Positions 1 to 6,334 of a DNA stretch of 48,360 bases are shown here, in pieces. A model generated the notes under the pieces. The model was given only the letters and a program-made list of their open reading frames with translations, ran no database searches and was not told the origin of the DNA. The stretch comes from an uncultured Bacteroidota bacterium (GTDB lineage Bacteria; Bacteroidota; Bacteroidia; B-17B0; Aurantibacillaceae): the NCBI GenBank assembly GCA_903834765.1, contig CAILKE010000075.1, forward strand, positions 1 to 48,360, written 5' to 3'. The position numbers were made by a program, and so were the translations under genes. Numbering within the stretch: position 1 is the first letter of the stretch; every line of letters starts with the position of its first letter.

Positions 1-9
1 AAACTAAAT

Positions 10-55
10 GCCCAGCTGGCGGTCCCGATAGCTATCGGGAGGTAGACGCGCTGGT
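10..55 (+). pseudogene. 5' fragment of tRNA-Leu with palindrome in the D-loop (copy 1)
   Basis: Bases 10-22 and 41-55 are identical to the first 28 bases of the intact tRNA-Leu at 166-244, apart from the D-loop triplet AAT. That triplet is replaced by an 18-bp palindrome at 23-40. The copy stops just before the anticodon, so the anticodon, variable arm, T arm and 3' acceptor strand are missing. It cannot give a functional tRNA. Confidence 0.85.
23..40. repeat. 18-bp perfect palindrome inside the tRNA fragment (second copy at 101-118)
   Basis: TCCCGATAGCTATCGGGA is its own reverse complement. It occurs at 23-40 and 101-118, both times in place of AAT in the tRNA D-loop. The arms TCCCGATA/TATCGGGA also form the stem of the rpsP terminator near 20568-20600, so the same word appears in a second, unrelated hairpin in this window. 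Confidence 0.9.
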
Positions 56-87
56 ATTGCAGAGTTAAGCAATTAAAAAAACTAAAT

Positions 88-133
88 GCCCAGCTGGCGG
101 TCCCGATAGCTATCGGGAGGTAGACGCGCTGGT
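88..133 (+). pseudogene. 5' fragment of tRNA-Leu with palindrome in the D-loop (copy 2)
   Basis: This is an exact duplicate of the fragment at 10-55: tRNA bases at 88-100 and 119-133 with the palindrome at 101-118. It breaks at the same base before the anticodon and runs into the same AT-rich spacer. Perfect identity between copies means the duplication is recent or kept homogeneous. Confidence 0.85.
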
Positions 134-165
134 ATTGCAGAGTTAAGCAATTAAAAAAACTAAAT

Positions 166-244
166 GCCCAGCTGGCGGAATGGTAGACGCGCTGGTCTCA
201 AACACCTGTGGGAAACCGTGCCGGTTCGAGTCCGGCGCTGGGTA
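166..244 (+). tRNA. tRNA-Leu (anticodon CAA)
   Basis: The acceptor strands are GCCCAGC at 166-172 and GCTGGGT at 237-243, giving seven pairs including one G-U. The D arm carries GGTAGACGCGC. The anticodon loop CTCAAAC has CAA at 199-201. A long variable arm (TGGGAAACCGTG region) marks a class II tRNA, and the T arm has GGTTCGAGTCC. CCA is not encoded. It would read UUG leucine codons. One U-U mismatch lies in the anticodon stem. A strong terminator follows 6 bases later. Confidence 0.95.
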
Positions 245-249
245 CTGAA

Positions 250-279
250 GCAGACTATTTTTTAATAGTCTGCTTTTTT
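250..279 (+). terminator. Rho-independent terminator of tRNA-Leu
   Basis: GCAGACTA at 250-257 pairs with TAGTCTGC at 266-273 around an 8-base loop, followed by a run of T. It sits just after the tRNA 3' end. Confidence 0.85.
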
Positions 280-425
280 GTTTCTAAACGTCAGCAGAAT
301 CAAGGTGTTTCAAATAAAAAATCATTTCGATATTTTAGTAGTTAAATAATCCGAATTTCTATTTGCATTGATAATGAAGCAATTGCGAGTTAGAGTCCGG
401 TTCACCCAAAACCTAACTAAAAATC

Positions 426-623
426 ATGAACTCAAAACCTAAAAAACGTTTAAATATTGAAGAATTAAAATCATATCCTGGATTGGAAAATTATACCGAC
501 GAGATGGCTGAAGAAGTAATAGCTAGTCTTGAAACTTTATCAATTTTGTTTTACGAACACTATCAAAAAACAATTCAGGACAAGGAGAGATTAAAATTGC
601 TTTCAGTAAAAGAAGCTAAGTAA
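426..623 (+). CDS. Small hypothetical protein (65 aa)
   Basis: A short Lys/Glu-rich protein with no signal peptide or membrane segment, predicted cytoplasmic and largely helical. It begins MNSKPKKRLNIEELKSYPG and continues with an acidic YTDEMAEEVIASLE segment. Similar short proteins occur on mobile and accessory DNA of Bacteroidota, but I cannot assign a function. It lies between the tRNA-Leu terminator and a long hairpin shared with the convergent TonB receptor. The position next to a tRNA gene fits accessory DNA; this is inference. The 300-425 gap before it shows no other gene. Confidence 0.6.
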   Translation: MNSKPKKRLNIEELKSYPGLENYTDEMAEEVIASLETLSILFYEHYQKTIQDKERLKLLSVKEAK

Positions 624-670
624 TCCTTCACTTTTGGTGGTTCTTTGATTTATTGAAATATTCTAACAAA

Positions 671-712
671 AAACATAGGATTAATAAATTGTAATTTATT
701 AATCCTATGTTT
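671..712. terminator. 42-bp perfect hairpin, bidirectional terminator
   Basis: Bases 671-690 are exactly complementary to 693-712 with only two bases between, and the stem ends in A/T runs on both sides. It lies between the stop of the 65-aa gene and the stop of the minus-strand TonB receptor, so it can end both transcripts. A 20-bp perfect stem is long for a simple terminator. Confidence 0.8.
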
Positions 713-714
713 AA

Positions 715-3015
715 TTAAAATATATAACCTATAACTAGCTTTGCATAAAATGGCGTTCCGGGAGTATAGTGAAGTTCATCAACAGATTTAGTTTCATTTC
801 TTAATCTGGTTTCAGTATCAAATTGAGCTTCGTTCCATTTTACATTTAATAGATTTTCGATTACTAATCCAACTTTGTAATGCTTGGTTTTATAATTTGC
901 TGTAAAATCAACTACGTTATAACCATGAGCAACAATTGTGTTGGATTCATTAGCAGGTCTATCTTTCATATATCTGTATCGTAAGCCAAACTCTAAACCT
1001 TTTTTAAACTTAGCAGTTAATCCTCCAACAGAAGTTAAAGTCGGTGCTAATGGGATATAATAATCAGTTGTTTTTTGCATTCCAAAAAGTGTATCAATTA
1101 ATCGTCCTTGCGACATATTAAAATCCAAATCTAAAAATAACCAAGATAATAATTGGGCTCTACCACTTAAATCAACACCATATCTTCTACTTGCACCTTT
1201 ATTTTCAGTAGTCCCATCATCACCAACGTACACTAATTCGTTGCTTAAATCCATGCCCCAAATGGCTGCTGAAATAACTGTTTGCTTAATATGAAACAAT
1301 GTTCCAATTTCCGAACTTACAGCAATTGGCAAGTGATGTTGGTTTTTATCTTGAACAGATGAACGTGCATCATTCGAATGGTAACCACTTCCAGTATTAA
1401 AGAAGAATTGTAGTTTATCATTAACAGAATAAATTAAATTCACTTTTGGACTGATCGCTGATTGATAGTTAAAGCCTGAATAATTTTTATGCGTTGAATC
1501 TGTTGGAAGTAAATCTTCGACATCAAACACAAAATAGTCATAACGTGCACCTATCTCAGCTCTAAAATGACTATTAAAACGGAATACTTCATTTACGAAA
1601 ACGGCATTAGAACGCTGATGAATTAACGAATGAGCATTAGCATGCATTCTTTCTCTGTGTGGAGCGTGCCATAATTGATTTTCGATTTCATCTGAACGGA
1701 ATGTTGCTGCAATGGTAAATTTATTATACATATTAAACAATTTATGTCCAATAGAGTATTTTGTATTTAGCCCACGAACAGTTCTATTGTCGTCTTGCTC
1801 AATCATATCTCCATTTATAGAATCATTGAGAAAAAATGTAAAATCAGAAAATAACTTAAAACGATAATTACTCATATAGGCTTGTGTTTCAAATTCACCA
1901 GAACCAAGTTTTGTATTGTACGTTAGGTTATAATTATTTCTTGAAGTCGTTCCTCCTTCATTTGGGTCAATACTTCCAAAACGAGATATTAAGCCAGCAG
2001 CAACAGCACGTTCAGGAATTTGACCTGACGCATTCCAAGATGAACCAAAACCTGAAACAGAAAATTGAATCTTACTATAATCATTCAGAGTAATAGTTGT
2101 TTTAGAGAAGATATTAGTTCGTTTAAAATCTTGATTAATTTTAAAATAACCACTGTTATTAATAACGTCTGCTGCAAAATAAGAAGATACATTATTGCTC
2201 TTAATAGGAACTTGCAAAAGTGCTAATCCCCTTGTACTTGTTATAGCATTTGTTGAAGGAACGGAGCCTGTTTCTAACTGAATTAAGTTATTAGGTAAGG
2301 AGTCGTAAGTTTTAAACCCAACAGCTGCCCCAGTAGCAAAGTCACCATATAAAGGCGAAGAAGTACCTTTAAAAACACTCATTCCTTCTACTACTTCAGG
2401 TATAAGAAAATGAAGGTCGGCATACCCCTGACCATGACCATGACTTGGCATATTAACTGGAATACCATCTACAAAGGTTGCGATGTCTGTTCCGTGGTCG
2501 CAGTCAAACCCCCTGATAAAAATTTGTTCAGCTTTACCACCTCCTGCGTGCTGAGCAATAAAAAGTCCGGGCACTAACCTTAATAAATCTTGCGCCGAAT
2601 TTTTTGGACGATTTGCGAAACTCGATTGACTTATATAAGAAGAAGAGGCGGCGGATACAGGTTTGTCTGCGGCTATCGAAACTTCGGAGAGGTTAACAGA
2701 TTTTGAAACGAGTAAAATATTTAAACTAATTGTATCGTTTGAAGATACATCAAGTTTTAAAAACTGCTTTTCGTAACCTGTTTTCTCAAACTCAAGGTCA
2801 TATTGACCTACGGGAATATTGACAAAAAAGAAATTCCCTTTATTATCTGTATGCGAATGACTGTTTGTTTTATCAATACTAACAAAAACATCCGCCAAAT
2901 CTACCCCAGTTACTTTGTCTTTTACAGTTCCTCTAATTGCAACGTTTTGGGCAATCAAGTTGCTGAATGAAAAAACAATAGTTACTAGGATAAATAAAAA
3001 CCATTTATTTATCAT
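715..3015 (-). CDS. TonB-dependent outer-membrane receptor, probably metal-related
   Basis: A 766-residue protein with a signal peptide ending around IAQ at residues 20-23, a carboxypeptidase-D-like beta-sandwich at about 25-110, a plug domain at about 115-240, and a beta-barrel to a terminal aromatic (GYIF). The plug contains a His-rich stretch, SHGHGQGYADLHFLIPE, after FVDGIPVNMP. That signature is typical of a Bacteroidota receptor subgroup often found near metal-handling genes. The next gene upstream on the same strand encodes a very His-rich small exported protein, which supports zinc or copper as substrate or signal. The substrate is inference; the receptor call is firm. No SusD partner is present. 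Confidence 0.9.
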   Translation of the reverse strand: MINKWFLFILVTIVFSFSNLIAQNVAIRGTVKDKVTGVDLADVFVSIDKTNSHSHTDNKGNFFFVNIPVGQYDLEFEKTGYEKQFLKLDVSSNDTISLNILLVSKSVNLSEVSIAADKPVSAASSSYISQSSFANRPKNSAQDLLRLVPGLFIAQHAGGGKAEQIFIRGFDCDHGTDIATFVDGIPVNMPSHGHGQGYADLHFLIPEVVEGMSVFKGTSSPLYGDFATGAAVGFKTYDSLPNNLIQLETGSVPSTNAITSTRGLALLQVPIKSNNVSSYFAADVINNSGYFKINQDFKRTNIFSKTTITLNDYSKIQFSVSGFGSSWNASGQIPERAVAAGLISRFGSIDPNEGGTTSRNNYNLTYNTKLGSGEFETQAYMSNYRFKLFSDFTFFLNDSINGDMIEQDDNRTVRGLNTKYSIGHKLFNMYNKFTIAATFRSDEIENQLWHAPHRERMHANAHSLIHQRSNAVFVNEVFRFNSHFRAEIGARYDYFVFDVEDLLPTDSTHKNYSGFNYQSAISPKVNLIYSVNDKLQFFFNTGSGYHSNDARSSVQDKNQHHLPIAVSSEIGTLFHIKQTVISAAIWGMDLSNELVYVGDDGTTENKGASRRYGVDLSGRAQLLSWLFLDLDFNMSQGRLIDTLFGMQKTTDYYIPLAPTLTSVGGLTAKFKKGLEFGLRYRYMKDRPANESNTIVAHGYNVVDFTANYKTKHYKVGLVIENLLNVKWNEAQFDTETRLRNETKSVDELHYTPGTPFYAKLVIGYIF

Positions 3016-3250
3016 ACTATTATTTGAATTTTAAGAAAAAAATTAAACTTCGGTTCGTATATAAAAACCGTTTATTAATAATCTGATTTTATCAGAAAAC
3101 ACATAAAAATGCAACACACTTTTAGGATACAGAAATCTCTTCAATTCACGGAATGGAAAAGATTCTCCCAAAAAGGGTATTGAAATAATCCAAATCGAAA
3201 GAAATTACTCTATACAATTTGGAACCTATAAAATTTCTGATAAAAGTTGA

Positions 3251-3628
3251 TTAGGATTTTGGAGGAGGGCTATTTGTAGGAAGGCTTATAGAATCCCATT
3301 GATTTATAACAAATCTTGGATATTCATTATAAGTTATTGTTGTAAGGAATCTGAAATCAAAAACTTGAATCAGATGCAGTAAATTTTCTTCATAAATCTT
3401 AATCGATGAAGGAGCTTGCTGTTCATGATGATGGTCGTGATCATCATCAATTTCTGCAAGTTCGTCGTGTAAGTGTTCGTGACCATGTTCATGATGCTCA
3501 GTTGCTAAGTGATGGGCGTACCAAAATGTATGCGCTAATAAGTCACCAACAATTGCTGTAACTGGTCTTAGCTGAATAGCTAAGTACAATACCAATGTAA
3601 TATATACGGCAATTTTTCGCACGTCCAA
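3251..3628 (-). CDS. His-rich small exported or membrane protein, putative metal binder (125 aa)
   Basis: The reading frame opens with a TTG codon; no ATG lies between it and the upstream in-frame stop. An N-terminal hydrophobic segment at about residues 6-30 is followed by a stretch near 38-72 packed with His, Glu and Asp (HHLATEHHEHGHEHLHDELA, then DDDHDHHHE). The tail is Pro-rich and ends PPPKS. Small proteins with this layout often precede TonB receptors in Bacteroidota metal loci. It lies 235 bases upstream of the receptor on the same strand and is probably co-regulated. A role as periplasmic metal scavenger or sensor is inference. An overlapping frame at 3543-3737 lacks such composition and was discarded. 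Confidence 0.7.
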   Translation of the reverse strand: MDVRKIAVYITLVLYLAIQLRPVTAIVGDLLAHTFWYAHHLATEHHEHGHEHLHDELAEIDDDHDHHHEQQAPSSIKIYEENLLHLIQVFDFRFLTTITYNEYPRFVINQWDSISLPTNSPPPKS

Positions 3629-3903
3629 TATTAATAAAAAAGACTGATTTAATACTGAAGTAAAATTGGAAAATAATAATTAGTAAGGAAGGAATGAAGA
3701 CAAAAAAGAAACTTGAGCACTGTCTTAATTTCCGCATAGAATTCTACGTAATTTCATAAGCATGCAAAAAATGCTGAAAAAGTCTTTGCCCAAATTTATA
3801 CTGTCGAAATTAAAGAATCAACTTCCAATCGCGTGAGTTAAGAAGGATTCTAAGTGCTTGAAAGTCATCTATAAAGTTCGATAAATCCAACCCGCAGGGT
3901 ACT

Positions 3904-3947
3904 AAGCCGAACTTTTTAGAGAAATCTTTAAAGTTCGGCTTTTGTTT
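3904..3947 (+). terminator. Hairpin with T-rich tail, orphan terminator
   Basis: A 12-bp perfect stem (3904-3915 with 3930-3941) encloses a 14-base loop and is followed by a T-rich stretch. No plus-strand gene ends just before it, so it may be left from a deleted gene. Confidence 0.5.
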
Positions 3948-3993
3948 TTACTCAAATCCATTGATAATTGAGCCATGTAGCCGATTATTGAAT

Positions 3994-4168
3994 TTACTTT
4001 TTGAGGTTCGATAATTGTTCTTTTTTTGAATCATATACCAAACCATCAGGAAATAAGGTATTTTTAAAAATTTGCTTTTGGAAGTAGTCTGCTAAAGAAA
4101 AAGTGACTTCTGTTGATGGTGCGCCTATTAAAAAATAATTTCGAAAGATATTTCTGCTGCGCGGTATA
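3994..4168 (-). pseudogene. C-terminal remnant resembling a site-specific serine recombinase
   Basis: The minus strand carries about 58 codons without a start, bounded upstream by a stop and ending at TAA (3994-3996). The translation contains STEVTFSLADYFQKQIF and then KNTLFPDGLVYDSKKEQLS. The F-P-[DE]-G-[LI]-x-Y-[DN] pattern followed by a charged tail resembles the C-terminus of large serine recombinases in Bacteroidota. With no N-terminal catalytic domain in the window, it can only be a fragment. Family assignment is by eye and uncertain. Together with the tRNA fragments and the nearby orphan hairpin it hints at past mobile DNA. Confidence 0.45.
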
Positions 4169-4171
4169 AAA

Positions 4172-6217
4172 TTAAACTAAAGTTCTGCTTTCTTTTTCTA
4201 TATCTGCTTTAAATTTTACACAAACATTTAATCCTGGATTATTATAATATTCAAAACTTCCTTTAAGCTGCTTTGTAAATATATTTAATAATTTAAATCC
4301 TAAAGTTTCAGCCTCTTTAATATCAAAGTTGGCTGATATACCAGGGCCAGTGTCGGAAATACATAAATTAATTTCGTGTTCTATTCTTATTAGTTTCACA
4401 TAAATACTACCAGTTTTTTTGTCTAATAATCCATGTTTAAAACTATTGGTAATCAACTCGTTTACAATTAGCGCAATTGGCACTGCTATTTTAGCAGAAA
4501 CAAAAACAGATTCTAATTCAAAATGAAGTTTAATGTTATTTGTTTTATCGAAAAAGATTTTTAAAAATTCAACAAGGTCTTTTATGTAATCTTTTAAATC
4601 TATTTTATCAAAGTTATTTGATTTATACAGTTTTTCATGAATTAAAGACATGGAATAAATTCTTTGCCGAATTTCCGCGAATTGATTTCGCACTAATTCA
4701 TTTTCTGTTTTAGCACGCTGCATCTCTATCAGTCCAGTTACTAACGCTAAATTATTTTTTACACGGTGATGAATTTCACCTAATAATGCCTCTTTTTCGA
4801 GTAATGATTCATTAATATGTATTTCTTGTTCCTTCTTGTCAGTAATATCAATACCATAACCAATCATATATCTAAATCTATCATTATCAAAAACAGGATA
4901 TAACTTTCTAAGGTGATAGATTTCTTTACCCTTCGCATTTATATGAGAATCTTCAAAATCTACTGCATTTCCTGTTTCTAATACTGATTTAAAAATATTA
5001 TATCGTTTAACTGCAACATCAATGTCGTATTTTTTTATTTTACAATAATCAAAATAGTTTTTTCCAATCATTTGCATTCTAAGTTCATCATCCTTAATAG
5101 CAACTGCATTTATGAATAAAAAATTAAAATCGATATCGTAAATTGCAATTTCTATTGGTATGTTCGAAAAAATGGATTCATAAAATAATTTTTGTTCTTC
5201 AATTTTATTTTGTTTTTCAATAACTTCATTTGTACGTTCAGTTACTTTATTATTAAGATCTGTTGAATAATTAAACAAGCTATTTCGCATTCTTATAAGC
5301 GCTTCGCCTAACAAATCATTTTCGCTTAGCTTATTAAATTGAGAAGAAAAATTACCTTCTTCAATTTTATTTGCAAATTCCGAAGTTTTTGTAAAGTTCA
5401 CTACAAGTATATTAACCGATGCGGCCATATCTCCAATAATATTATCCGTGGGCTGTAAAACTTCTGTTGGTAATTGCCCTTGAGATAATTTGTGAATAAT
5501 GGTATTCATCTCTATAACAGTTTTTGTAATACTGTAATAAATAAAATAAATGGCAAGTATTATAAACAGCAATTTTACTATAGATGAAATCATAATTGCC
5601 AACGAAATAGTTTCTGCATCTTTTTGTATTTCCTCGATTAGTAGATTGGTTATTTTTTTATTATCGGAACTAATCAAACTTAATTTTCCAGCCAAAGCTT
5701 TTACTTTAGGAATAACTTCTTCATCAATAATTTCTTCTGCTTCAAATCGCGATTTAGGATTTTCGTAATCATCAAAAGTAACCAAGAGCTTTGTGATTTT
5801 TATTTGAGAATTAAATAAATCATCAAATTCGTAAAACAATACGATAAGCTTTTGTGCATTAAAATGATTTATAATTTCCTGACCTTTATTATTTAAAGCA
5901 TAATTTTCAATTTTTTTTCTAAGAGCAATGTATCGCTTATTATGTATGTTTATCAACTCTTTTTTATCATCAATTTCATTTGGTAAATGAACCCAGTTTG
6001 TTGAATACATCTTTGACTCAACTAACAAGTCCTTTAAATCATCTAAATCAGAAATAAATGGATTAATAACATTATTAATTTTATCATTATTTGATTTTTG
6101 TTTTTTAATTAAAAAGGATGTGTAAAAAGTATTGGAAATAGCTGCAATAATAATTAGCGCAAATAATATTGTAATTCTAGGAAAAGCACTAAAAATATTA
6201 CGTGATCTAAAATTCAT
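4172..6217 (-). CDS. Membrane sensor histidine kinase, HisKA_2/HWE type, with PAS domain
   Basis: A 681-residue protein with a membrane segment at about 15-36, a periplasmic helical region to about 200, a second membrane segment near 205-230, a HAMP-like linker to about 290, and a coiled coil. A PAS domain follows at about 345-460, ending in GYGIDITDKKEQE. The kinase core starts at HHRVKNNLALV (His 483/484), the HisKA_2 signature. The ATPase domain has NELITNSFKHG at 586 and DTGPGI at 622. No response regulator is adjacent. It is divergent from a TonB receptor and YfiR-like gene, so the periplasmic part could receive their signal; that link is inference. A -7 box TATATTTG (minus strand, 6280-6287) precedes it. 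Confidence 0.9.
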   Translation of the reverse strand: MNFRSRNIFSAFPRITILFALIIIAAISNTFYTSFLIKKQKSNNDKINNVINPFISDLDDLKDLLVESKMYSTNWVHLPNEIDDKKELINIHNKRYIALRKKIENYALNNKGQEIINHFNAQKLIVLFYEFDDLFNSQIKITKLLVTFDDYENPKSRFEAEEIIDEEVIPKVKALAGKLSLISSDNKKITNLLIEEIQKDAETISLAIMISSIVKLLFIILAIYFIYYSITKTVIEMNTIIHKLSQGQLPTEVLQPTDNIIGDMAASVNILVVNFTKTSEFANKIEEGNFSSQFNKLSENDLLGEALIRMRNSLFNYSTDLNNKVTERTNEVIEKQNKIEEQKLFYESIFSNIPIEIAIYDIDFNFLFINAVAIKDDELRMQMIGKNYFDYCKIKKYDIDVAVKRYNIFKSVLETGNAVDFEDSHINAKGKEIYHLRKLYPVFDNDRFRYMIGYGIDITDKKEQEIHINESLLEKEALLGEIHHRVKNNLALVTGLIEMQRAKTENELVRNQFAEIRQRIYSMSLIHEKLYKSNNFDKIDLKDYIKDLVEFLKIFFDKTNNIKLHFELESVFVSAKIAVPIALIVNELITNSFKHGLLDKKTGSIYVKLIRIEHEINLCISDTGPGISANFDIKEAETLGFKLLNIFTKQLKGSFEYYNNPGLNVCVKFKADIEKESRTLV

Positions 6218-6279
6218 TACTTACAAAAAAATATTTTAAAAAAAAGTTCAGCTTAAAATGCTAAACTAACCTATACCTA

Positions 6280-6287
6280 CAAATATA
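6280..6287 (-). promoter_or_regulatory. Bacteroidota -7 box for the histidine kinase
   Basis: On the minus strand the sequence reads TATATTTG, a full match to TAnnTTTG, about 62 bases before the kinase ATG. No clear -33 box is seen. It lies only 34 bases from the divergent promoter of the TonB receptor gene, so both genes share one control region. Confidence 0.55.
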
Positions 6288-6297
6288 TTGTTTTAAG

Positions 6298-6329
6298 TTG
6301 TAAATCTAATTTATATTTTTCTACATTTG
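6298..6329 (+). promoter_or_regulatory. Bacteroidota promoter for the TonB/YfiR pair
   Basis: TTG at 6298-6300 (-33) and TACATTTG at 6322-6329 (-7, full match to TAnnTTTG) are separated by 21 bases. The ATG starts only five bases after the -7 box, so the mRNA would be leaderless or nearly so. Confidence 0.6.
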
Positions 6330-6334
6330 CTCTT

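Larger units (their letters stand above)
1..165 (+). repeat. Tandem 78-bp repeat upstream of tRNA-Leu
   Basis: Two identical 78-bp units (10-87 and 88-165) stand head to tail directly before the intact tRNA-Leu. Bases 1-9 match the end of a further unit, so the array probably extends beyond the left edge of the window. Each unit has the first 13 bases of the tRNA, an 18-bp palindrome, the next 15 tRNA bases up to the anticodon loop, then a 32-bp AT-rich spacer. The same spacer also precedes the intact tRNA. The array is seen directly; its origin, whether tandem duplication, integration debris or assembly artefact, is open. Confidence 0.9.
3629..4171. other. Gene-poor 540-bp stretch with hairpin and gene remnant
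   Basis: No intact gene was found. It holds a perfect 12-bp inverted repeat, AAGCCGAACTTT at 3904-3915 with its complement at 3930-3941, followed by a T-rich tract on the plus strand. A further AAAGTTCG word lies near 3875. On the minus strand there is an unstarted open frame at 3994-4168, described separately. The plus-strand hairpin has no obvious upstream gene to terminate, which fits decayed DNA. Confidence 0.6.

Noticed and set aside
1-165. CRISPR array
   Set aside because: The repeats are direct tandem copies with identical spacers and tRNA content, and no cas genes are present.
372-412. Possible tRNA 3' relic (GAGTCCGGTTCACCCA) upstream of the 65-aa gene
   Set aside because: The T-loop-like word has one mismatch and the flanking bases do not form a T stem or acceptor stem.
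3543-3737. Minus-strand 64-aa frame overlapping the His-rich gene
   Set aside because: It overlaps the start of the His-rich gene in another frame, and the His-rich frame has the clear composition and signal segment.
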